DNA of 5,774 nt from Methanobacteriota archaeon (GCA_016207475.1 JACQPM010000033.1:1-5774), one strand, 5' to 3'. Positions 1-5,774 are shown, counted from the first letter of the stretch. Translations and numbers: made by a program. The notes: a model not told the origin generated them from the letters alone.

Positions 1-1
1 C

Positions 2-616
2 CTCATGACCTTCCCCCTTGAGACTGTCGATGAGGGCCTGGGTCTCGTCCCTCTCCCGGAAGTAGGCCGCGAACCTTGGGACCGGCCTCACGAGTATATA
101 ATCCTGGGGGAGTCCTGGAGGGTGGGGCCCCGGGACGAAGGACTCCAGGTGGGCCACCTCGCAGACCCCCCGGAACCTCACCAGCCGAGAGGGGGAGACA
201 CCCTGCTCCAGGAGCCTGCCCTTCTCCAACGCCTGCGGCGCTATGACCTTTGTGCAGAGGGAGAGGAAGAGCCTGTTCTGGTGCTCCGCGTGCTCGTTGT
301 CCACTATCTGGAGGACTGGTATCCCGAGGCCGAAGGCCACCCTGGGGAGCTCCACGGAGTGCTTCGAGACCGCTACCTTGGCTGCCCCTCTGGCCACCAG
401 ACCGGAGAGCTCCGTCACCCGCCTGGAGCTCTCCAAGAGCTTCTCCTCCAGGCCCGAGCCGCCGTGGCGCCCCACCGTGGTGGCTCGGATGCGGTTCATC
501 TCCAGGAGGGCCTCCAGCTGCTGGAAGCGCCTCGCCGTCACGAGGCACCTGTGGGCCTTCACGAACCCTCGGAAGAGGAGGACGTGGGGCAGGTTCGTTA
601 TATCCACCCAGATCAT
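2..616 (-). CDS. DUF354 family protein (GT-B / UDP-GlcNAc 2-epimerase-like fold), 3' end cut by window edge
   Basis: The first 205 residues are visible; the C-terminal part lies beyond base 1. The translation matches the archaeal DUF354 family by motif recall: MIWVDITN at 1-8 with His11, VGRHGG at 48-53, SKHSVELPRVAFGLGIP at 84-100, DNEHAEHQNRL at 106-116, RFRGVCEVAHL at 147-157 and VRPVPRFAAYF at 176-186. DUF354 proteins have a GT-B-like architecture related to UDP-GlcNAc 2-epimerases and glycosyltransferases. Their reaction is not established, and they recur in archaeal surface-glycan clusters. The usual Asn-Pro-Pro-His is Asn-Leu-Pro-His here, and the stretch after it (about residues 18-24) looks a few residues shorter than I recall for the family. 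The start ATG (616-614) overlaps the TGA of the upstream GPT gene as ATGA and has a purine-rich ribosome site 7 bases before it. The family call is strong; the enzymatic role, perhaps modifying a nucleotide sugar or the lipid-linked glycan, is inference from position. Confidence 0.9.
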   Translation of the reverse strand, partial: MIWVDITNLPHVLLFRGFVKAHRCLVTARRFQQLEALLEMNRIRATTVGRHGGSGLEEKLLESSRRVTELSGLVARGAAKVAVSKHSVELPRVAFGLGIPVLQIVDNEHAEHQNRLFLSLCTKVIAPQALEKGRLLEQGVSPSRLVRFRGVCEVAHLESFVPGPHPPGLPQDYILVRPVPRFAAYFRERDETQALIDSLKGEGHE

Positions 617-1539
617 AGCGAGACCCCCACCGCCAGGGCCATGGCGCATGCGACTATCTCCAGGGCCCAGACCCCGTAGACCACCTCCCGCTCCCCCATG
701 GGCCTCGCCCGGAGGAGGAGCCTGGGGAGGGATAGGTTCCCACCCTCTGGTATGTACAGCTTACCGCCTCTCAGGACGGTGGGCCTCTGGGACTCCCGGG
801 TCATGACCCCCACGGAGAGATACTTCAGGGCCGCGTCCAGGATGTAGGGGCCGAAGATTATGAGGCCCTGGACCTCCAGCTCCCCCATGACCATGGCCGC
901 TACCAGGGCTGCGCCTATGGGGAGCGTCCCCACGTCCCCAGGGAAGGCCCTGGCAGGGTACCGGTTGAAAAGGAGGAAGGCCAGCAGGGCCCCGGAGAGA
1001 CCCAGGGCTACGGCCAGGGCTGTAGTGGACCTCCCGTAGGCTACCAGGGCCAAGCCTAGGGAAGCTATGGCCCCAGTCCCGATCTCCATCCCGTTGAAGC
1101 CAGCCAGCATGTTGGTGAAGTTGGAGCCGGCCATGAAGACCAGGGGGATGGCGAGGAGGTATGCCCAGCCCAGGTCGTGGCCCAGGAAGGTGGGCTCGGC
1201 AAAGGGTATGAGGATGGCACCTATGACTGAGAGGGATGAGACCTTCTGGAGCGGCGATAGCCGCTTGAGCCCGTCGGCAACCCCCACCAGGCCCACCAGG
1301 AGGACGAGGAGGGCCGCCCAGAGGACCTTTGCATCCCCTGAGAGGCCATAGTAGAGGAGGAGGGAAGCCAGGAGGCCCAGGAGGATCGCCACCCCCACCA
1401 TCTCAGGCACCGCCCGCCTGTCCTCCTTGTGGAGGTCCGTGCCAACAATCTCCCGATTGGCGAGCTCCTTGATCAGAAAGGGCGTGATGGCCAGGGTGAT
1501 GGCGAAGGATGTTATGAAGGACAAGGCCACCTCAGGCAT
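613..1539 (-). CDS. Archaeal polyprenyl-phosphate N-acetylhexosamine-1-phosphate transferase (MraY/WecA/ALG7 superfamily)
   Basis: 308-residue multi-pass membrane protein. The family moves a sugar 1-phosphate (usually GlcNAc-1-P from UDP-GlcNAc) to a polyprenyl phosphate at the cytoplasmic face, the first step of lipid-linked glycan assembly. Family motifs appear in order: D35-x-x-K38 with P45 after the first helix, GVADGLKRLS at 84-95, NFTNMLAGFNGMEIG at 140-154 (the N-x-x-N-x-x-x-G-x-N-G signature) and YPARAFPGDVGTLPIGA at 194-210 with Asp202. The C-terminus holds an archaeal-type RPTVLRGGKLYIP segment, LPRLLLR and a last helix. Oddity: the second position expected to be Asp-Asp reads Asp89-Gly90. 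The ATG at 1539 is chosen because it begins just before the first helix and has GGGAGG 8 bases upstream. It overlaps the end of polymerase B by 8 bases; an upstream ATG at 1620 would add 27 residues read from inside that gene. The family is well supported; the exact sugar is not determined. Confidence 0.92.
   Translation of the reverse strand: MPEVALSFITSFAITLAITPFLIKELANREIVGTDLHKEDRRAVPEMVGVAILLGLLASLLLYYGLSGDAKVLWAALLVLLVGLVGVADGLKRLSPLQKVSSLSVIGAILIPFAEPTFLGHDLGWAYLLAIPLVFMAGSNFTNMLAGFNGMEIGTGAIASLGLALVAYGRSTTALAVALGLSGALLAFLLFNRYPARAFPGDVGTLPIGAALVAAMVMGELEVQGLIIFGPYILDAALKYLSVGVMTRESQRPTVLRGGKLYIPEGGNLSLPRLLLRARPMGEREVVYGVWALEIVACAMALAVGVSL
624..631 (-). promoter_or_regulatory. Ribosome binding site of the DUF354 gene
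   Basis: GGTGGGGG on the minus strand, 7 bases before the ATG at 616. It lies inside the end of the GPT coding region and supports the ATGA-overlap start. Confidence 0.55.
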
Positions 1540-2713
1540 CTGGCACGCCTCCCGCCCTGAGGCTGAGATAGAGGAGGGATAGATATAAGAGGACGCTGGA
1601 GAGCTGGAGCCCCACCTCAAGGAGGACCAGGGTGTGGGTGAGGGCTATGGCATAGAGGCACGCCTGGAGCCTGGTCCCCCGGCGGTCCATGGTGCCCAGG
1701 TAGAGGCCTATGAGGGCGGCCGTTGCCAGGGCCCCGGGGAGGCCGAAGTCCAGCATCCCGGGGCCTATCAGGGTCGAGGTTATGATGTGGGGCTCTTTAT
1801 AGGCCAGGACGGCGGTGCTCACCACCTCCTGGGTGGTGCTGAGGAGGGCCCCCCCGTGGAGGAGGCCCAGGGGGAAGCTCAGGTCCACGATCTGCCCGAA
1901 GACCGAGTAGGTGAAGCCGAACCTGTAGGGGATGTAGAGGGCCGGGGAGAGCTTCCAGCCACCGTAGGCCATGGAGGCTATGTGGGTGCTCCCCACAGTC
2001 AAGATAAGGAGGGCCACGATGCCTGCCAGCGCAACCTCCTTCATCCTGACCCTTTCCAGGAGGAGGCCGGTGATGACCCCCGAGGAGAGGATGGAGAGGG
2101 AGTCGGACTTGAAGCCCGAGAGGAAGCCCAGGAGGGCGAGGATGAGGATCCCAGGTATGGCCCATCGCCGGGGGTAGAACGCCGCCAGGAGGGCAGCGGC
2201 GAAGACCCCGAAGCCGTGGAAGAGGGCCCTGGCGGGGGTGACGGCGGTGCTGGCCCTGGATGCGGCATCCAGAATCGGTATGCCCTGGATGAGGATGGCA
2301 AGGGAGAAGGCACCGGCCAGGAGGAGGGCCGCGGGGGTTATGAGCCTGACCTCCCCGAGCCGACGGGAGATGACCCAGAGGAGGGAGGCGTAACCCACGG
2401 CGATGAGGGAGATGGCGATCCAGGGCATGGGGAAGGTGAGGTAGAGGGCCAGGGCCGTGAGTATCGCCACGACGGGCGGGATGATGGGCGCCCAGGGCCG
2501 GAGCTCGAGCCGCCGCCCGATCCTGACGGAGGGCACCAGGACTAAGATGGCCAGGAGGCTTATGCCCAGGGCGAGGGCGGATGGATAGGGCAGGGTGAGG
2601 TGGCGCGCCACCCCCTCGATCCCGTAGGCTATGGCGGCCAGGAGCAGGAGGGCGATGTAGCCCAGCGGCACCGCCGCCTCGGGCCTCAGAAGGTCAGCCA
2701 AGGAGCTCCGCAT
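1532..2713 (-). CDS. Multi-pass membrane protein B, putative oligosaccharide polymerase or glycan ligase (Wzy/WaaL-like)
   Basis: 393 residues, mostly hydrophobic, with roughly 10-12 predicted membrane helices and no soluble domain. It resembles archaeal oligosaccharide-repeat-unit polymerases and aligns by eye with protein A at 3703-5013. Shared features are a GIPIL segment (144-148) with Arg153 shortly after, GFKSD (200-204), a long probable outside loop with Arg264 in RFGFTYSVF, His286-Gly287, ITSTLIG (311-317) and LDFGLPG (321-327). In this family such membrane proteins join lipid-linked repeat units, or pass the finished chain to an acceptor, on the outer face. Start choice: GGAGGTG lies 10 bases before the ATG at 2713 but only 1 base before the in-frame ATG at 2722, so 2713 is preferred; 2722 would add only three residues. 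It overlaps the end of the GT4 gene by 20 bases. It lacks the Ser-rich N-terminal extension of A. Polymerase versus ligase cannot be decided from sequence alone. Confidence 0.72.
   Translation of the reverse strand: MRSSLADLLRPEAAVPLGYIALLLLAAIAYGIEGVARHLTLPYPSALALGISLLAILVLVPSVRIGRRLELRPWAPIIPPVVAILTALALYLTFPMPWIAISLIAVGYASLLWVISRRLGEVRLITPAALLLAGAFSLAILIQGIPILDAASRASTAVTPARALFHGFGVFAAALLAAFYPRRWAIPGILILALLGFLSGFKSDSLSILSSGVITGLLLERVRMKEVALAGIVALLILTVGSTHIASMAYGGWKLSPALYIPYRFGFTYSVFGQIVDLSFPLGLLHGGALLSTTQEVVSTAVLAYKEPHIITSTLIGPGMLDFGLPGALATAALIGLYLGTMDRRGTRLQACLYAIALTHTLVLLEVGLQLSSVLLYLSLLYLSLRAGGVPDA
1548..1553 (-). promoter_or_regulatory. Ribosome binding site deciding the GPT start at 1539
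   Basis: GGGAGG on the minus strand with an 8-base spacer to the ATG at 1539. It favours this start over the longer in-frame ATG at 1620. Confidence 0.65.
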
Positions 2714-3701
2714 ATACCGCATCCACCTCCCGGGCCGTCCGCTCCCACGGGAAGGCCCTGGCCGTGGCCAGGCCGTTCCTCACGAGCCTCTCCCTGAGTC
2801 CTCCGTCCTCCAGGAGCCTGAGGATCCCCTGGGCGAGGGCCTTGGGATCCTCCTTCTCCACCAGGAGGCCGTTCACCCCGTCCTCGACGACCTCCTCTAT
2901 GCCCCCAACCCTGCTTGCCACCACAGGTACCCCAGAGGCCATGGCCTCCAGGAGGACCAGGCCGAGACCCTCGGCACGGGAGGGCAGGACCAGGACGGAT
3001 GCCCCATCGAAGACGGCGGTTAGGTCATCCCGATGGCCGAGGAAACGGACGCCCTCCAGCCCCAGCCCTTTGGATAGGGCCTCCAGCCCCGGCCTCTCCC
3101 TCCCATCTCCCACGATCCAGAGCTCCGCTCCCTTCTCCGCCGCTCTGACCTCCTGGAAGGCCTCCAGGAGTATGTCGACCCCCTTCTGCCGCACCAGGCC
3201 GCCGACAAAGACTATCCTAGCCCCACCGCTCGACCCTTCTCCCGGTGGGGCTTTGGGGGTGACGCCCCCGTAGACCACCCGCACCGTCCCTTCTCTGGCC
3301 CCGAGGGCTATCACCTCTCGCTGGAGGAACCTGCTCACCGTCATGATGCGATCCGACCTCCTGAGGACCCACCTTAGGATAGGGGATAGGGGTCCTTTGC
3401 CCAGGGCTGCGTCCGAGCCGTGGACCGTCAGGACGAGGGGCTTTCTCCGGGCTATCTTGAGGAGTACGCCTAGAAAGCCCTGCGGCATCGCGTAGTGGGC
3501 ATGGATGATATCGTACCTGAGCCTCAACCCCCGCAGGAAGCCCCAGAGGACGAAGAGGAGGGCCCTGAGGACAGGTATATCCGGTACCTGCGGGTAGGTG
3601 AGGATGGTGAACTCGTTCCTGGAGTTCTTCGCCATGTTCTCCACGTAGGTCACTATCCCGCCCTTCCTGGGCTTCCAGGTGGAGATGAGGAGGACCCGCA
3701 G
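2694..3701 (-). CDS. Glycosyltransferase family 4 (GT-B fold), probable CTG start
   Basis: 335-residue soluble or peripheral GT-B enzyme that adds a sugar from an activated donor, with retention, to a cytoplasmic lipid-linked acceptor. N-terminal domain: first beta strand LRVLLIS at 1-7, glycine turn KGG at 13-15, HAHYAMPQG at 67-75, HGSD at 94-97 and SDRIMTVS at 116-123. C-terminal domain: IVFVGGLVRQKGVDILLEAF at 163-182, with Arg171 and Lys173 at the donor-phosphate site; IVGDG at 196-200; and the EX7E motif as Glu244 and Glu252 in EGLGLVLLEAMASG. Length is normal or slightly short for the family. The first strand is preceded in frame by no ATG, GTG or TTG until an ATG 132 bases upstream. 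That longer version would add 44 Ser/Trp/Pro-rich residues that are only an alternate-frame reading of polymerase A. CTG at 3701 stands where family members have Met, one base after the TAA of A and 7 bases after AAGGGGG. Family call is very strong; donor and acceptor are unknown. Confidence 0.93.
   Translation of the reverse strand: MRVLLISTWKPRKGGIVTYVENMAKNSRNEFTILTYPQVPDIPVLRALLFVLWGFLRGLRLRYDIIHAHYAMPQGFLGVLLKIARRKPLVLTVHGSDAALGKGPLSPILRWVLRRSDRIMTVSRFLQREVIALGAREGTVRVVYGGVTPKAPPGEGSSGGARIVFVGGLVRQKGVDILLEAFQEVRAAEKGAELWIVGDGRERPGLEALSKGLGLEGVRFLGHRDDLTAVFDGASVLVLPSRAEGLGLVLLEAMASGVPVVASRVGGIEEVVEDGVNGLLVEKEDPKALAQGILRLLEDGGLRERLVRNGLATARAFPWERTAREVDAVYAELLG
2724..2730 (-). promoter_or_regulatory. 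Ribosome binding site deciding the protein B start
   Basis: GGAGGTG on the minus strand, within the last codons of the GT4 gene. It is 10 bases from the ATG at 2713 and 1 base from the ATG at 2722, which argues for the inner ATG. Confidence 0.65.
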
Positions 3702-3702
3702 G

Positions 3703-5013
3703 TTACCGCCCCCTTGAGGCCAGGAGGATGATGGTGCCCAGGAAGAAGAAGGTGAAGACGTTGAAGTCCACCAGCCCGGTCTCGATCCCCACCAGGGTAT
3801 AGGCCATGAAGAGGGAGAAGATCCCGACGCCAAGGGTGCTCCCGGCCTTCAAGGCCCTGTAGGCGAGGCCTACCACGAACCCCAGGGCGAGGGCGAAGGC
3901 TATTATCCCAGGGATGCCGAAGTCCAGGACCACTGTGCCGAAGAGGGTAGAGGTCACAGAGACGCCGCTGATACCGAAGATGTTGGCCACGATGGTCCTG
4001 GGTCCCAGCCTGGAGCCCGGTATGAAGGGAAAGAAGGAGGAGAAGGTGGCCAGGGCTACTGAGCCGTGGTTTACGCCGAAGAGCCAGAAGCGGCCGACCA
4101 GGTAATCGTAGACGCTCAGGGTGAGGGCGGTGCGCCCTCCTATAATCCCCAGCGGGCCGAGGGAGGAGCCTTCTTTCAAGGCTCTGTAGTAGCCCAGGGA
4201 GGCTATGGCGGAGACCGCTGCCAGGAAGGTGAGGAGGATCTCCGCCGCCCCCAGGACCCTCTTGTAGTACATCGCTATGGAACACCCCAGGAGGGAGACG
4301 ATGACCTGGGTCCTGTACCCCAGGAGGGAGACGAGAAAGGTGGTCACCAGCATGGCGGCGATGGAGTACATCCGGGCCTCCTCCCTGGAGAGGCGCCCCT
4401 CCTTGAGCCTGTCGCCCACGGCCGCTATGATGAGGATGCCCCCCGGGACTATTAGGGTGGAGAGCATGGTGAAGGTGACGTTCAGCCTCCGCCTGGCTAT
4501 GGGCTCGAGGAGGGGGATGGAGCCAGTCTGGAAGAGGTCGTAGAGGAGGGCGACGGTGCCCAGGGCGAGGAAGGCTATGCCTATCCCCAGGGTGCGGTCC
4601 TCCAGGCGCAGGCGCCTGGGGGCGAAGGGGCCCGACAGACGGTAGCCCAGGGCGAAGGACCCTATACCGATGAGGATGGAGAGGAGCGCCAGCGGGGAGG
4701 GTGAGTGATTGCTCACGGCCACGAAGGCCAGATAGACGAGAGGGAAGATGAGGAGGGGATGGAAGATCCCGATCCGGGATATGCGGCTGCTGGCGAAGAG
4801 GGTATTGAGGAGGTCGAATGGACGCCAGAGCCTGGCGGGATAGAGGTGTCTGCTGTACTTGACGAGGCGGAGGAAGATGGAAGAGCTGAAGGAAGCCTGG
4901 AGGACTGAGACCGCTTCCAGTATAGAGGCGGAGGTCCTACTCCTTGCTATGGAGGCTTCCAAGAGCTTGGCGGTAGAGAGTGTCAGGGCCCCGGTCCTGC
5001 TGCCCGAGATCAT
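3703..5013 (-). CDS. Multi-pass membrane protein A, putative oligosaccharide repeat unit polymerase (Wzy-like) with N-terminal extension
   Basis: 436 residues. Residues 1-83 are soluble, Ser-, Ala- and Leu-rich and basic toward the end, with helical stretches around 9-50. From about 85 on there are about 10-12 membrane helices. The membrane part resembles archaeal Wzy-like oligosaccharide polymerases: SIPLLEPIARRR at 165-176, LLGYRT at 230-235 after a helix, and a long probable extracytoplasmic loop of about 80 residues (274-353). That loop holds Arg294 in GGRTALTLSVYDYLV, His316-Gly317, Pro338-Arg339 and TSTLFG at 354-359. LDFGIPG follows at 363-369. This family joins undecaprenyl- or dolichyl-linked repeat units outside the membrane. 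The ATG at 5013 overlaps the TGA of the DUF4330-like gene as ATGA, with AAGGAA upstream. The stop is 1 base from the GT4 start. O-antigen-type ligase is the main alternative function; polymerase is favoured by length and by the R/G-rich loop. No domain search was possible. Confidence 0.75.
   Translation of the reverse strand: MISGSRTGALTLSTAKLLEASIARSRTSASILEAVSVLQASFSSSIFLRLVKYSRHLYPARLWRPFDLLNTLFASSRISRIGIFHPLLIFPLVYLAFVAVSNHSPSPLALLSILIGIGSFALGYRLSGPFAPRRLRLEDRTLGIGIAFLALGTVALLYDLFQTGSIPLLEPIARRRLNVTFTMLSTLIVPGGILIIAAVGDRLKEGRLSREEARMYSIAAMLVTTFLVSLLGYRTQVIVSLLGCSIAMYYKRVLGAAEILLTFLAAVSAIASLGYYRALKEGSSLGPLGIIGGRTALTLSVYDYLVGRFWLFGVNHGSVALATFSSFFPFIPGSRLGPRTIVANIFGISGVSVTSTLFGTVVLDFGIPGIIAFALALGFVVGLAYRALKAGSTLGVGIFSLFMAYTLVGIETGLVDFNVFTFFFLGTIILLASRGR
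3709..3715 (-). promoter_or_regulatory. Ribosome binding site for the CTG-started GT4 gene
   Basis: AAGGGGG on the minus strand, inside the last codons of polymerase A, with a 7-base spacer to CTG at 3701. Termination at the TAA (3705-3703) next to it would allow coupled re-initiation. Confidence 0.5.
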
Positions 5014-5774
5014 AGCAATTCCTTGAGGCTCGCCAAGCGGTACTTGGGGTCCAGCTCCGGTCTCTCCCTGTAACCCGCATGGACCACCGTCTGGCGGCCT
5101 ATGAGGACCCTCTCCGCGGTTATGTCCAGCTTCTCCAGCTCCGAGACCTCGGCCAGCTTGAAGCGGAAGATGGACTCCCGCCCCCCTGTCTGGACGATGC
5201 TCGCGTACTTGAGGAGGTAGGAGCCCTCCAGGTCGTTCAGGACCTTCTGGCTGCTGGCGCTGGTGTTGATGAAGGAGACGTCCGCATCCAGGTAGAGGTG
5301 GTCGGCCCTCATCTCCCTCTTGATCCCCTGGAGGTACTCAAGGAGCTCCCGGTAGCTGGAGAAGCCCCTGGGGTTTATGTAGCGTATGGTGACGTAGTTA
5401 TCCACGGGCCGGAGGACCATCTCCGTGGCCGCCACGTCTTCCAGGTAGCTCATGGACCCGCCGACCCATGTCACGGAGCCGTTCTCGTCCTTCAGGGCCA
5501 GGGAGCCGGACCTGGTCTCTACGACTATGCCCTTGACCTGGTAGTCGCTCCCATCTGCTATCCATTTCCCGGCGACTTGGGCCTCGAGGAGGAAGCCCTT
5601 GGAGTCCAGCTTCTGGTAGGCCTGGATGACGCTGTACATCTGGTCCCCTGAGAAGGTCAGCTCTGGGGTCAGGAGCTTCGATAGGAATGAGAATGCAAGG
5701 AAGAGGATGACCAGGAGGACGAGAAGGTCTATGATGTTTATCCCGAGGATGCGCCCCTCTCTCCGGTCCAGGAG
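5010..5774 (-). CDS. DUF4330-like single-pass membrane protein, 5' end at or just beyond window edge
   Basis: The frame is open to the window end, giving 254 visible residues. It begins LLDRREGRILGINIIDLLVL, followed by a single hydrophobic helix to about residue 31. This short charged start, Gly-Arg-Ile-x-Gly-x-Asn-Ile-x-Asp-Leu-Leu and one anchor helix is what I recall for DUF4330 proteins, so probably only a few N-terminal residues are missing. The rest (about 35-254) is a hydrophilic, beta-rich region expected outside the membrane, without a recognised catalytic motif. A second stretch around YVTIRYINPRGFSSYRELLE (about 149-168) is not a motif I recognise. The visible length seems longer than the typical DUF4330 protein. 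An internal ATG at 5639 would drop the membrane anchor and is rejected as the start. The gene leads the visible operon and is coupled to polymerase A by a 4-base overlap, which suggests a role in assembly or export of the glycan. Function is unknown. Confidence 0.65.
   Translation of the reverse strand, partial: LLDRREGRILGINIIDLLVLLVILFLAFSFLSKLLTPELTFSGDQMYSVIQAYQKLDSKGFLLEAQVAGKWIADGSDYQVKGIVVETRSGSLALKDENGSVTWVGGSMSYLEDVAATEMVLRPVDNYVTIRYINPRGFSSYRELLEYLQGIKREMRADHLYLDADVSFINTSASSQKVLNDLEGSYLLKYASIVQTGGRESIFRFKLAEVSELEKLDITAERVLIGRQTVVHAGYRERPELDPKYRLASLKELL
5019..5024 (-). promoter_or_regulatory. Weak ribosome binding site of polymerase A
   Basis: AAGGAA on the minus strand, about 5 bases before the ATG at 5013 (AAGG is 7 bases away). 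It is weaker than the other sites in the operon, so translation probably depends largely on coupling through the ATGA overlap with the upstream gene. Confidence 0.4.

Larger units (their letters stand above)
1..5774 (-). other. Part of one glycan-assembly operon
   Basis: Six genes in the same direction are packed with overlaps of 4 (5013/5010), 20 (2713/2694), 8 (1539/1532) and 4 (616/613) bases and a single 1-base gap (3702). Each internal start has a Shine-Dalgarno-like site inside the preceding gene. No promoter or terminator fits between genes, so the promoter should lie above 5774 and the terminator below 1. Confidence 0.85.

Noticed and set aside
5..806. Overlapping plus-strand frames opposite the DUF354 gene and the end of the GPT gene
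   Set aside because: The minus-strand frame gives clear DUF354 and GPT motifs; the plus frames are low-complexity Pro/Arg/Ser-rich translations.
1540..1620. 27-residue N-terminal extension of the GPT from ATG 1620
   Set aside because: It reads inside the 3' end of protein B, and the ATG at 1539 has a good ribosome site and sits at the normal family N-terminus.
1360..2120. Recurrent GGAGG/GAGGAGG purine runs on the plus strand as possible repeats or ribosome sites
   Set aside because: They are the complement of CTC/CTG leucine codon runs in membrane-protein genes; spacing and length are irregular and no repeat unit is conserved.
1634..2545. 303-residue open frame on the plus strand
   Set aside because: It lies fully opposite protein B, is extremely Gly/Glu/Pro-rich, has no recognisable domain and no support beyond lack of stops. 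GC-rich Leu-rich genes commonly leave such antisense frames.
3702..3833. 44-residue N-terminal extension of the GT4 protein from ATG 3833
   Set aside because: The extension is Ser/Trp/Pro-rich, is an alternate-frame reading of the polymerase A 3' end, and precedes the normal first beta strand of the fold.
3653..4285. 210-residue alternate frame on the minus strand inside polymerase A
   Set aside because: It is Pro/Arg/His/Leu-rich without membrane helices or motifs, and the main frame has good membrane topology and paralogue matches.
5010..5639. Start of the DUF4330-like gene at the internal ATG 5639
   Set aside because: The same frame continues upstream to the window edge and encodes a family-like N-terminus and membrane helix.
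5079..5651. 190-residue open frame on the plus strand opposite the DUF4330-like gene
   Set aside because: It is antisense to a continuous frame that reaches the window end with a credible membrane anchor and is coupled to the next gene.

Overview
This window is one stretch of a surface-polysaccharide or glycan assembly cluster. It is entirely coding, and every gene lies on the minus strand. The combination of families points to an archaeon: a DUF354 protein, an archaeal-type GlcNAc-1-phosphate transferase (with an FPGDVGTL-type motif), a probable DUF4330 protein and oligosaccharide-repeat-unit polymerases. High GC by eye, heavy use of AGG for Arg and ATA for Ile, and strong Shine-Dalgarno sites fit a GC-rich, possibly thermophilic euryarchaeal-type lineage. 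The species cannot be named from the sequence.

Layout in transcription order (high to low coordinate): (1) 5774-5010, a membrane-anchored protein with a DUF4330-like N-terminus, open at the window edge; (2) 5013-3703, multi-pass polymerase-like membrane protein A, with an unusual soluble N-terminal extension of about 80 residues; (3) 3701-2694, a GT4 glycosyltransferase that appears to start with CTG; (4) 2713-1532, a second multi-pass polymerase-like protein B, distantly paralogous to A; (5) 1539-613, a polyprenyl-phosphate GlcNAc-1-P transferase-like enzyme (MraY/WecA/ALG7 superfamily); (6) 616-2, a DUF354 GT-B-fold protein, cut by the window edge. Junctions are 4-, 20-, 8- and 4-base overlaps plus one 1-base gap, so this is almost certainly one translationally coupled operon. 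No promoter, terminator, RNA gene, mobile element, repeat array or CRISPR was seen, and there is no non-coding stretch longer than 1 base.

A plausible joint role (inference) runs as follows. The GPT charges a polyprenyl phosphate with the first sugar phosphate. The GT4 enzyme, perhaps with the DUF354 protein, extends or modifies the lipid-linked glycan on the cytoplasmic side. The two Wzy/WaaL-like membrane proteins polymerise the flipped units and/or transfer the glycan outside the cell. The DUF4330-like protein is a membrane-anchored accessory of unknown function. No flippase is visible here.

Points most worth a second look: the pair of divergent polymerase paralogues flanking one glycosyltransferase, with a shared set of conserved loop residues; the CTG start of the GT4 gene; the Asp-Gly in place of the usual Asp-Asp in the GPT; and the Ser-rich N-terminal extension of polymerase A, coupled to the DUF4330-like gene.
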